A stretch of DNA of 5,040 bases from positions 1 to 5,040 of the forward strand of contig JAIKXK010000035.1 in NCBI GenBank assembly GCA_024684155.1, written 5' to 3'. This stretch comes from Lachnospiraceae bacterium. GTDB taxonomy: Bacteria; Bacillota; Clostridia; Lachnospirales; Lachnospiraceae. Both the position numbers and the translations under genes were made by a program. The notes beneath the pieces were generated by a model. It was given only the letters and a program-made list of their open reading frames with translations, made no database searches and had not been told where the DNA came from. How positions within the stretch are numbered: the first letter of the stretch is position 1; each line of letters starts with the position of its first letter. Shown here piece by piece: positions 1-5,040 of this stretch.

Positions 1-225
1 TATATTGAAGTAGTTGACGAAGAAAATTCTGGCACCGACGAAGAGGGAAATGTTATCACAAAGACGAAGGAAGTAGATGTTACTACCGGATTGGAAGGAT
101 CTTATTACACAGAGATTTCTTCTCCTGATATTAAGGAGGGAATGCAGGTAGTAGTACCTACGGATGATGCAAATCAGTCTGTGGATGAACTCTTAAATAT
201 GGTTGGCAATGCCGGAGGCGTATAA
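1..225 (+). CDS. C-terminal end of a membrane-fusion (HlyD/MacA-type) export adaptor, partial
   Basis: An open frame enters from the left edge and ends at TAA 223-225, giving the last 74 residues of a longer protein. The segment fits the membrane-proximal C-terminal part of periplasmic-adaptor-like proteins: a beta-strand-rich stretch, then a 'GLEGSYYTEI' strand and a 'DIKEGMQVVVP' strand, which resemble the usual G-L-x-D-x-x-x-E-I ... L-K-E-G-D-x-V-V pattern of the family. An acidic insert (DEENSGTDEEGN) sits near the start of the visible part. The next gene begins at the base after the stop and encodes an ABC ATPase, followed by a MacB-like permease, which is the classic adaptor-ATPase-permease order. 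In a Gram-positive cell the adaptor would be anchored in the membrane and act on its outer face. The N-terminal anchor and the hairpin/lipoyl domains lie outside the window, so the family call rests on the C-terminal pattern plus context. Confidence 0.75.
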   Translation, partial: YIEVVDEENSGTDEEGNVITKTKEVDVTTGLEGSYYTEISSPDIKEGMQVVVPTDDANQSVDELLNMVGNAGGV

Positions 226-918
226 ATGGCAGAGATTATACGTTTAGAAAATATAGTAAAAAGATTTTATGTAGGTCAGCCAAACGAATTAGAAATTCTT
301 CATGGAATATCTCTTACTGTAGAGGATGGGGAGTTTGTGTCCATTGTTGGACCTTCTGGTTCAGGTAAATCTACCCTAATGAATTTAATAGGAGCCCTGG
401 ATCGTCCTACCTCAGGAAGCTATTATTTAGATGGAATTGACGTGGAAAAGGCGGCAGAAAATGATCTTTCTGAAATTCGAAATCGAAAGATTGGCTTTGT
501 ATTCCAGACTTATAATTTAATAGCAAAAACCAATGCCATAAAAAATGTAGAGCTACCTATGCTTTATGCTGGTTATTCTGCTTCAGAGCGAAAAAAAAGA
601 GCTATGGAATTGCTGGATTTAGTAGAAATGACAGACCGTGCAAAGCATTTGCCGGAAGAACTGTCTGGAGGACAAAAACAGCGTGTGGCCATTGCTCGTG
701 CCATGGCCAATGATCCTGCTATTATTTTGGCAGATGAACCGACGGGAGCCCTTGATACAAAGACGGGGCGTTTGGTAATGGATTTATTCCATAAGCTGAA
801 TAAAGAAAAACATAAAACCATTGTTTTAATTACACACTCTCCGGAGTTGGCAGCCGAAACAGATCGGATTATTAATATTCGGGATGGTCGGATTACAGAA
901 GAAGGAGGTGCAATTTAA
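226..918 (+). CDS. ABC transporter ATP-binding protein, MacB/LolD-type
   Basis: This 230-residue protein has every motif of an active ABC nucleotide-binding domain: Walker A GPSGSGKST (42-50), Q-loop Gln94, signature LSGGQ (146-150), Walker B IILADE (166-171, catalytic Glu171), D-loop ALD (175-177) and switch His204. Its length and the 'ADEPTGALD' form are typical of the LolD/MacB/SalX group of stand-alone ATPases that energise FtsX-fold permeases. It should bind ATP as a dimer on the cytoplasmic face and drive the permease encoded next. The ATG directly follows the TAA of the adaptor gene; a GGAGG core at 214-218 lies inside that gene's end, so translation is probably coupled. A second site (GAAGGAGGT, 901-909) within the end of this gene serves the permease. 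Arginine codons are mixed (CGT, CGA, CGG, AGA), unlike the IscU-like operon downstream. The substrate cannot be told from sequence; peptides, antibiotics or lipoproteins are all exported by this group. Confidence 0.95.
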   Translation: MAEIIRLENIVKRFYVGQPNELEILHGISLTVEDGEFVSIVGPSGSGKSTLMNLIGALDRPTSGSYYLDGIDVEKAAENDLSEIRNRKIGFVFQTYNLIAKTNAIKNVELPMLYAGYSASERKKRAMELLDLVEMTDRAKHLPEELSGGQKQRVAIARAMANDPAIILADEPTGALDTKTGRLVMDLFHKLNKEKHKTIVLITHSPELAAETDRIINIRDGRITEEGGAI

Positions 919-2207
919 TGTTATTTTGGGAAAATGTTGTACTTGCACTTAATTCTTTAAAGTCAAATAAAATGAGAGCACTTCTTACCATGCTTGGAAT
1001 TATTATTGGTATAGGTTCTGTTATTGCTATTTTTACTGTGGGTAATTCTGTAACACTTTCCGTATCAACAAACTTACAGGATGTAGGTGCAAATGATGTA
1101 TATGTTTCTGTAGTGGAACGAACAGAAGAAGAAGCGGACAAAGATGTACCTTTAGATGGTTTGAAATTTGGCAGTTTTGATACTTCGGAAGAGATGGAAG
1201 ATGACGACTATATTACTGTAGATATGCTTCATGATTTATGTGAAGAATATGAAGACGATATTTATGCAGTAAGTTGTTCGCAAAATCTTTCTTCTACGGA
1301 AATATCTGTTGAGGGTGAAGATGCAACCGCAACCATTATTGGTACCAATGTAGGTTACTTTATTCCTAATAAGGTGGAAATGACTGCAGGTGCTATGTTT
1401 ACGGCAACAGATTTTGAAGAAGGTCGTATGGTATGCATGGTAGAAGAAGGCCTTGTAGATTCTCTTTTTGATGGTGATTATGAAGGCGCTATTGGACAGG
1501 AATTAAACTTTTTGGTGGAAGATCAGGCAGTTACTCTTACCATTTCAGGTGTTTATCACAATGAAAGTCAGTATGCTGCCATGTTTAACTTTAATACAGG
1601 AACAAATCTTTATATTCCTATAAATGCAGCAAAAAGAATTCAAAGAAGTGACTTGAAATTTTCTACCATAGAAGTGGTAGCAAATGTAGGAGTGGATTCT
1701 TCAAAATTAGCAAGTAAAATTACGAAGTTTTTTGATCGTTATTATGCGGCAAATGATAGTTTTGAAATTTCAGCCTATACCTTTACTTCTCTGGTGAATA
1801 TGTTAGATTCTATTTTAAGTACAGTAACATCAGCAATTTCTTTGATTGCAGCCATTGCCTTAGTGGTAGGTGGAATTGGTGTTATGAATATTATGCTTGT
1901 ATCTGTTACAGAACGTACAAGAGAAATTGGTACAAGAAAAGCCCTTGGAGCAAAGAATTCTTCTATTCGAGCCCAGTTTTTAGTAGAGGCCATTATCATC
2001 TGCCTTATTGGTGGAGTAATAGGATTAGTGCTTGGAATTAGTGGGGGTATGGCTCTTACAAATTATATGGGTTACCCGGCAGCTCCATCTATTGGAGGAA
2101 TTTTACTATCTATTGGATTTTCTGTTTCCATTGGTCTTATCTTTGGATACGTGCCAGCCAATAAAGCAGCGAAGATGAATCCAATTGACGCACTTCGTTA
2201 TGAATAG
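918..2207 (+). CDS. ABC transporter permease, MacB/FtsX family
   Basis: This is a 429-residue inner-membrane permease with the MacB-type arrangement. A short cytoplasmic N-terminus leads into TM1 (about 21-43, with LLTMLGIIIGIGSVI at 22-36). A large extracytoplasmic domain follows (about 45-295), then three C-terminal TM helices (about 301-328, 353-378 and 391-412). The TM2-TM3 loop has the coupling-helix signature 'TERTREIGTRKALGA' (331-345) that contacts the ATPase, and the end 'PANKAAKMNPIDALRYE' is diagnostic for this family. The ATG overlaps the ATPase stop by one base (TAATG), with a strong GAAGGAGGT site 8 bases upstream. These proteins are mechanotransmission permeases that couple ATP hydrolysis to movement of the external domain. 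Unusually, residues 67-116 of the external domain are very rich in Asp and Glu. There is no ATPase domain fused to it, unlike E. coli MacB. No convincing intrinsic terminator follows the stop. Confidence 0.94.
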   Translation: MLFWENVVLALNSLKSNKMRALLTMLGIIIGIGSVIAIFTVGNSVTLSVSTNLQDVGANDVYVSVVERTEEEADKDVPLDGLKFGSFDTSEEMEDDDYITVDMLHDLCEEYEDDIYAVSCSQNLSSTEISVEGEDATATIIGTNVGYFIPNKVEMTAGAMFTATDFEEGRMVCMVEEGLVDSLFDGDYEGAIGQELNFLVEDQAVTLTISGVYHNESQYAAMFNFNTGTNLYIPINAAKRIQRSDLKFSTIEVVANVGVDSSKLASKITKFFDRYYAANDSFEISAYTFTSLVNMLDSILSTVTSAISLIAAIALVVGGIGVMNIMLVSVTERTREIGTRKALGAKNSSIRAQFLVEAIIICLIGGVIGLVLGISGGMALTNYMGYPAAPSIGGILLSIGFSVSIGLIFGYVPANKAAKMNPIDALRYE

Positions 2208-2221
2208 AATTTCGTTATTTT

Positions 2222-2251
2222 TTTAACTTTACGAATGAGTAAAAATATGAG
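2222..2251 (+). promoter_or_regulatory. weak candidate promoter for the IscU-like/GGGtGRT operon
   Basis: TTTAAC (2222-2227) and TATGAG (2246-2251) are separated by 18 bases and each match the sigma-A consensus only partly (TATGAG 4/6). It would start transcription near 2258, which would place the hairpin at 2271-2314 at the 5' end of the message. Its position fits, but the boxes are poor, and the operon could instead be read through from the export genes. Confidence 0.25.
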
Positions 2252-2270
2252 AAAATAACAATCGGCATAA

Positions 2271-2314
2271 AACGTCGCTCTGTGAGTAGGGGTACTAAGC
2301 AGAGAAGAGGCGTT
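2271..2314 (+). promoter_or_regulatory. structured 5' leader hairpin upstream of the IscU-like gene
   Basis: By eye this segment folds into one stacked hairpin. The outer helix pairs 2271-2276 (AACGTC) with 2309-2314 (GGCGTT), including one G-U pair. A middle helix pairs 2278-2282 (CTCTG) with 2300-2304 (CAGAG), and an inner helix pairs AGTA (2285-2288) with TACT (2293-2296) around a GGGG loop. Asymmetric internal loops (1x4 and about 2x3) separate the helices. It is not followed by a T-run, so it is not an intrinsic terminator; it ends 21 bases before the ribosome binding site (AAAGGAGA, 2336-2343). A role as a regulatory or stabilising leader is inferred. I do not recognise it as any riboswitch class I know. 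Confidence 0.4.
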
Positions 2315-2349
2315 AAAATAAGTATGTATAGTGTGAAAGGAGATTAGCA

Positions 2350-3042
2350 ATGATTTACACAAAAGAAATTGAAAACATGTGTCCTGTTGCCAAGGGCGCT
2401 TGTCATGAGCCTGCTCCTATTCCTGAAGAAGGAAAATGGGTTCATGCAAAGAAGATTGAAGACATTTCTGGTTTTACACATGGTGTAGGCTGGTGTGCAC
2501 CTCAGCAGGGAGCTTGTAAGCTTTCTTTAAATGTTAAGGAAGGTGTTATTCAGGAAGCTTTAGTTGAGACAATCGGATGCTCAGGAATGACTCATTCCGC
2601 AGCTATGGCAGCAGAAATTCTTCAGGGAAAGACCATCCTTGAAGCATTAAACACTGACCTTGTTTGTGATGCTATCAATACCGCTATGAGAGAATTATTC
2701 TTACAGATCGTTTACGGACGTACTCAGTCTGCATTCTCTGATGACGGACTTGCTATTGGTGCAGGACTTGAAGATTTAGGTAAGGGACTTCGTTCTCAGG
2801 TTGGTACAATGTATGCAACCAAAGAAAAAGGTGTTCGTTACTTGGAAATGGCAGAAGGTTATGTAACCGGAATTGCTTTAGATGAAAATGACGAAGTTAT
2901 TGGATATCAGTTCGTTTCCCTTGGAAAGATGACTGACTTCATTAAGAATGGTGATGACCCTAACACAGCTTGGGAAAAAGCTAAGGGACAGTACGGCCGT
3001 GTTGATGATGCTGCAAAGATTATCGATCCAAGAAAAGAGTAA
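2350..3042 (+). CDS. divergent IscU/NifU-like iron-sulfur scaffold-type protein (partner of GGGtGRT protein)
   Basis: This 230-residue protein has an IscU-like core at about 44-140. 'GACKLSLNV' (54-62) corresponds to the first-Cys strand of IscU, and 'ETIGCSGMTHSAAMAAEIL' (73-91) followed by 'GKTILEAL' matches IscU 'KTFGCGSAIASSSLATEW...GKTVEEAL' well. Classical IscU uses three Cys and one Asp to hold the cluster. Here Cys56 and Cys77 are kept, but the Gly-Asp after the first Cys is absent, and 'GRTQSAFSDDG' (123-133) stands where the third Cys (HCSMLA) would be. Extra cysteines occur at 11, 18, 49 and 106. A C-terminal extension (about 145-230) is not part of IscU. The start is fixed by AAAGGAGA at 2336-2343. 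The GGGtGRT gene begins 23 bases after the stop, so the two are probably co-expressed and may form a complex. Arginine codons are mostly CGT, suggesting strong expression. The Fe-S link is family knowledge; whether it is a true scaffold or an enzyme subunit is open. Confidence 0.85.
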   Translation: MIYTKEIENMCPVAKGACHEPAPIPEEGKWVHAKKIEDISGFTHGVGWCAPQQGACKLSLNVKEGVIQEALVETIGCSGMTHSAAMAAEILQGKTILEALNTDLVCDAINTAMRELFLQIVYGRTQSAFSDDGLAIGAGLEDLGKGLRSQVGTMYATKEKGVRYLEMAEGYVTGIALDENDEVIGYQFVSLGKMTDFIKNGDDPNTAWEKAKGQYGRVDDAAKIIDPRKE

Positions 3043-3065
3043 TTTAGGGAAAGGAGAATATCATA

Positions 3066-4076
3066 ATGGCTTTATTTGAATCATATGAAAGAAGAATTGA
3101 CCAGATCAATGCTGCATTAAATCAGTATGGCATCAGCTCTATTGAAGAAGCAGAAAAGATTACAAAAGATGCTGGTCTTGATGTTTATAATCAGGTTAAG
3201 GGCATTCAGCCAATCTGTTTTGAAAACGCTGCATGGGCATACACTGTAGGTGCTGCTATTGCAATTAAGAAGGGATGCCGTAAGGCTTCTGATGCTGCAG
3301 CAGCAATCGGTGAAGGTTTACAGTCTTTCTGTATCCCAGGTTCTGTTGCTGATCACCGTAAGGTAGGTCTTGGACATGGTAACCTTGGAAAGATGTTATT
3401 AGAAGAAGAAACAGAATGCTTCTGCTTCTTAGCTGGACATGAATCTTTCGCAGCAGCTGAAGGTGCAATCGGTATTGCAGAAAAAGCTAATAAGGTTCGT
3501 AAGAAACCTCTTCGTGTTATCTTAAACGGACTTGGAAAAGATGCTGCTCAGATTATCTCACGTATCAACGGATTTACTTTTGTTGAAACAAAGTATGATT
3601 ATAAGAGCGCTACATTAAATATTGTATCTGAAACTCCTTACTCTAATGGACTTCGTGCATCTGTAAAATGTTATGGTGCTGATGATGTTCAGGAAGGTGT
3701 TGCAATCATGCATCATGAAAAGGTTGGCGTTTCTATTACAGGTAACTCTACTAACCCTACACGTTTCCAGCATCCAGTTGCAGGTACATATAAGAAAGAA
3801 TGTATCGAGCAGGGTAAGAAGTACTTCTCAGTAGCATCAGGTGGTGGTACAGGACGTACACTTCATCCAGATAACATGGCAGCAGGTCCTGCTTCTTATG
3901 GTATGACAGATACATTAGGACGTATGCATTCTGATGCCCAGTTTGCAGGTTCTTCATCTGTACCAGCTCACGTAGAAATGATGGGACTTATCGGTGCAGG
4001 AAATAACCCTATGGTTGGTATGACTGTAGCAGTTGCAGTTTCTATTGAAGAAGCAGCTAACGCTGGTAAATTCTAA
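3066..4076 (+). CDS. GGGtGRT-family protein, function unassigned
   Basis: This 336-residue protein carries the name-giving motif GGGTGRT at 259-265, followed by the highly characteristic 'LHPDNMAAGPASYGMTD' (266-282) and a Gly/Met-rich C-terminus with 'GAGNNPMVGMT' (310-320). It is the family usually annotated simply as 'GGGtGRT protein'. The glycine-rich motif looks like a phosphate- or nucleotide-binding loop, but it is not a Walker A sequence and no ligand can be assigned from sequence. Cysteines are at 51, 71, 89, 118, 120, 202 and 246; the 118/120 pair (ECFC) and several histidines (97, 104, 125, 216, 217, 267) could bind metal. There is no signal peptide or clear TM helix, so it is probably cytoplasmic. 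The start is set by AAAGGAG (3050-3056). It lies 23 bases behind the IscU-like gene, a pairing I know to recur in anaerobes. Nine of eleven Arg codons are CGT, suggesting high expression. An intrinsic terminator follows within 25 bases. Confidence 0.88.
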   Translation: MALFESYERRIDQINAALNQYGISSIEEAEKITKDAGLDVYNQVKGIQPICFENAAWAYTVGAAIAIKKGCRKASDAAAAIGEGLQSFCIPGSVADHRKVGLGHGNLGKMLLEEETECFCFLAGHESFAAAEGAIGIAEKANKVRKKPLRVILNGLGKDAAQIISRINGFTFVETKYDYKSATLNIVSETPYSNGLRASVKCYGADDVQEGVAIMHHEKVGVSITGNSTNPTRFQHPVAGTYKKECIEQGKKYFSVASGGGTGRTLHPDNMAAGPASYGMTDTLGRMHSDAQFAGSSSVPAHVEMMGLIGAGNNPMVGMTVAVAVSIEEAANAGKF

Positions 4077-4100
4077 GAATCGAATTTCACATTATAAAAT

Positions 4101-4137
4101 AAAGGTGAATCATCTATTTAGATGGTTCACCTTTTTT
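4101..4137. terminator. intrinsic terminator, probably bidirectional
   Basis: AAAGGTGAATCATCT (4101-4115) pairs over all 15 positions (one G-U) with AGATGGTTCACCTTT (4120-4134) around an ATTT loop. T's continue to 4137 and a further T-rich stretch runs to 4149. It ends the IscU-like/GGGtGRT operon. Read on the minus strand the same stem is followed by TTTATTTTATAAT, and it begins 10 bases after the stop of the convergent TetR gene, so it probably ends both transcripts. Confidence 0.93.
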
Positions 4138-4144
4138 ATTTTTT

Positions 4145-4696
4145 TTATTCATCTAAAGATTTACAACAGAGATCAAATACCAAATCCGATATGGTTTGTT
4201 CGGATAAGTCAAAATCTTTTTCAATCCAATCCCTGATAATGGCTAAAGACCCATGCATTACAAAGCTAATATTGTAGTCTACTATTTTTGAATCTAAATT
4301 TAAGGTGGGGATTAATTCCAAGGCATTGATTTTTAACTGTTCCATAAATTTTTCTTGAAAATGATAATTCTCCTGTCGGCAAAGTAGTATACGAAAGATA
4401 TGGTCTTCTTTATGTACATATTCAATAAAATCACGAATAGATAGTAGTGGATCCATGTCTGGACTAATCTTTTTTAACTGTTCAATTACGGTAGTAATCA
4501 CTTCATTTTCAACTTCATATAACAAATCATATTGATCCTTATAGTGGAGATAGAAGGTGGATCTGGATAATTCTGCCTGTTCACAAATATCTTTTATTGT
4601 TATTTTGGAAATAGGGTTATTATTCATTAATTCAATTAGAGATGATTTTAACATTTTTTTTGTAACTAATGTTCTACGATTATTTTTGGTGGCCAT
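4145..4696 (-). CDS. TetR/AcrR-family transcriptional regulator
   Basis: This 183-residue protein has the typical TetR N-terminal DNA-binding domain. A first helix (about 8-26) leads to 'KITIKDICEQAELSRSTFYLHYKDQYDLL' in two parts: helix 2 at 33-41 and the recognition helix at 44-51 with the hallmark S-R-S-T-F-Y-L-H-Y-K series. The C-terminal part (about 60-183) is all-helical and should form the dimer and ligand pocket. 'MHGSLAIIRDWIEKDF' (147-162) resembles the C-terminal domain of DhaS-like TetR proteins, though the ligand is unknown. The ATG at 4696 has an AGGAGG site (complement of 4702-4707) five bases away. It is convergent with the GGGtGRT gene and divergent from the membrane protein at 4901, and the shared intergenic region carries a palindrome suited to a TetR dimer. 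Repression of itself and of the divergent gene is inferred from this layout. Confidence 0.93.
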   Translation of the reverse strand: MATKNNRRTLVTKKMLKSSLIELMNNNPISKITIKDICEQAELSRSTFYLHYKDQYDLLYEVENEVITTVIEQLKKISPDMDPLLSIRDFIEYVHKEDHIFRILLCRQENYHFQEKFMEQLKINALELIPTLNLDSKIVDYNISFVMHGSLAIIRDWIEKDFDLSEQTISDLVFDLCCKSLDE

Positions 4697-4773
4697 TTTA
4701 CCCTCCTATGTCCTTAATAATACAAATTAATAGAGAAATGTCCATAAATAGACGTTTTCGAATGTATTGCATA

Positions 4774-4802
4774 TTGTAAAAACTACACAGTGTTTATATT
4801 AT
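4774..4802 (+). promoter_or_regulatory. candidate promoter for the membrane protein gene at 4901
   Basis: TTGTAA (4774-4779, 4/6 to consensus) and TATTAT (4797-4802, 5/6) are spaced by exactly 17 bases. Transcription would start near 4809 and give a leader of roughly 90 bases. The -10 box lies inside the palindrome 4791-4815, so a bound repressor would block it. Confidence 0.5.
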
Positions 4803-4815
4803 GTTCATATAAACA
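4791..4815. promoter_or_regulatory. candidate TetR-family operator (9-7-9 palindrome)
   Basis: TGTTTATAT (4791-4799) and ATATAAACA (4807-4815) are exact reverse complements separated by seven bases. The site lies in the region between the tetR-type gene and the divergent membrane protein gene and covers the -10 areas of candidate promoters on both strands. TetR-family dimers commonly bind such palindromes next to their own gene. That this regulator binds here is inference from position and symmetry. Confidence 0.6.
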
Positions 4816-4824
4816 AAACGTCAA
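4796..4824 (-). promoter_or_regulatory. candidate promoter for the TetR-family gene
   Basis: On the minus strand TTGACG (complement of 4819-4824, 5/6 to consensus) is followed after 17 bases by TAATAT (complement of 4796-4801, 4/6), or after 15 bases by CATAAT (complement of 4798-4803, 5/6). The start would be near 4789, leaving a leader of about 90 bases. It overlaps the palindrome, which fits autorepression. Confidence 0.45.
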
Positions 4825-4831
4825 GTTGGAA

Positions 4832-4871
4832 ATCATACTTTTGTTAAAATGCGCAGGTTGAAAAGTGTGAT
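4832..4871 (+). repeat. inverted repeat / leader hairpin upstream of the membrane protein gene
   Basis: ATCATACTTTT (4832-4842) pairs over all 11 positions (one G-U) with AAAAGTGTGAT (4861-4871) around an 18-base loop. The loop contains the self-complementary TGCGCA. It is directly followed by the perfect palindrome AGTTTAAACT (4872-4881) and by TGATCA (4881-4886), just before the ribosome binding site. There is no T-run after it, so it is not a terminator. It could be a leader structure affecting translation or mRNA stability, or a second protein-binding site. Confidence 0.5.
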
Positions 4872-4900
4872 AGTTTAAACTGATCAGGGAGGCTTGAACT

Positions 4901-5040
4901 ATGAGTGAAAAAGAAAAAGTGAAACAAAAAAAGATTCGTGCAAGCAAGGATGCGAAGCCCAAATTTTATAATCGCATTACGAATCAGGTGGTAGCGCTAA
5001 ATATTGTAATCTTGATTACCTTCAGTCTTACCATTGTATT
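4901..5040 (+). CDS. N-terminus of a membrane protein, possibly a chemoreceptor or sensor, partial
   Basis: The ATG at 4901 is preceded by AGGGAGG (4886-4892) at a good distance, and the frame stays open to the window edge, giving 46 residues. The first 27 or so are highly charged and Lys-rich (MSEKEKVKQKKIRASKDAK), predicted cytoplasmic. From about residue 30 a hydrophobic helix begins (VVALNIVILITFSLTIV), which would insert with its N-terminus inside by the positive-inside rule. This layout, with the phrase 'ITNQVVALNIVILI', suits the first TM of methyl-accepting chemotaxis proteins or sensor kinases, but too little is visible to settle the family. It is transcribed divergently from the TetR-family gene and shares its control region, so it is the likely target of that regulator. 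An efflux or other transport protein, the more common TetR target, is not ruled out. Confidence 0.8.
   Translation, partial: MSEKEKVKQKKIRASKDAKPKFYNRITNQVVALNIVILITFSLTIV

Larger units (their letters stand above)
4751..4822. repeat. spaced inverted repeat GACGTTTT / AAAACGTC
   Basis: GACGTTTT (4751-4758) and its exact reverse complement AAAACGTC (4815-4822) flank the central part of the divergent promoter region with a 56-base gap. The right arm adjoins the 9-7-9 palindrome and overlaps the candidate -35 box of the TetR gene. The arms could be half-sites for looping, but an 8-base match at this spacing in A+T-rich DNA may also be chance. Confidence 0.35.

Noticed and set aside
573..821. Minus-strand open frame opposite the ABC ATPase
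   Set aside because: It lies wholly within a gene with all ABC motifs, has no domain I recognise and no good ribosome binding site; the same holds for the minus frames at 893-1141, 1775-1999, 3265-3468 and 3757-3957.
2235..2258. Seven-codon frame (MSKNMRK) in the leader of the IscU-like gene
   Set aside because: There is no ribosome binding site and the peptide has no feature of an attenuator (no run of one amino acid).
2214..2259. GTTATTTT / AAAATAAC inverted repeat after the permease gene as a terminator
   Set aside because: The stem is almost all A-T with a 30-base loop and no T-run after the right arm; too weak to call a terminator.
2271..2314. Known riboswitch (NiCo, yybP-ykoY, SAM, fluoride, THF types considered)
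   Set aside because: None of the conserved core sequences I remember for these classes is present, so only an unnamed structured leader is claimed.
2327..2332. TATAGT as a -10 box close to the IscU-like gene
   Set aside because: No -35 box lies at a suitable distance and the start point would fall on or just before the ribosome binding site.
4033..4236. Plus-strand open frame across the GGGtGRT stop, the terminator and the end of the TetR gene
   Set aside because: It runs through a strong terminator stem, overlaps real genes on both sides and encodes low-complexity Phe/Ile-rich sequence; a chance frame in A+T-rich DNA.
4845..4873. Flagellar sigma-28 promoter for the possible chemoreceptor
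   Set aside because: TAAA (4845-4848) and TGTGATAG (4866-4873) are 17 bases apart instead of about 15, and only the GATA core matches; the sigma-A boxes at 4774-4802 fit better.
1..5040. CRISPR arrays, insertion sequences, tRNA or rRNA genes
   Set aside because: No regularly spaced direct repeats, transposase-like frames, terminal repeats or cloverleaf/rRNA sequence were seen on either strand.

Overview
The window looks like a low-GC Firmicutes chromosome, most likely a Lachnospiraceae-type gut Clostridium relative. This rests on the A+T-rich composition, strong AGGAGG-type ribosome binding sites and the character of the proteins; it is an inference, not a measured placement.

Layout. (1) Positions 1-2207 (+) hold the end of a three-gene MacAB-like export operon: the C-terminus of a membrane-fusion/adaptor protein, an ABC ATPase and a MacB/FtsX-type permease. 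They are tightly coupled (TAA directly followed by ATG, then a TAATG overlap). (2) Positions 2208-2349 are a non-coding leader with a well-formed hairpin (2271-2314) ahead of the next genes. (3) Positions 2350-4076 (+) hold a two-gene operon: a divergent IscU/NifU-like Fe-S scaffold-type protein and a GGGtGRT-family protein. To my knowledge this pair has no assigned biochemical role. It ends at a strong intrinsic terminator (4101-4137) that probably serves both strands. (4) Positions 4145-4696 (-) encode a TetR/AcrR-family regulator. (5) Positions 4697-4900 are a divergent regulatory region with a perfect 9-7-9 palindrome overlapping candidate promoters in both directions, followed by an 11-bp stem hairpin in the forward leader. 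(6) From 4901 (+) a membrane protein begins and runs off the window.

How the genes work together. The export genes should form one inner-membrane machine: the ATPase drives the permease and the adaptor sits outside the membrane. The IscU-like and GGGtGRT proteins are probably co-translated partners, and both show a codon bias that suggests strong expression. The TetR protein probably represses itself and the divergent membrane protein through the shared palindrome. The most interesting content is the IscU-like/GGGtGRT pair with its structured leader, followed by the palindrome-rich divergent control region.
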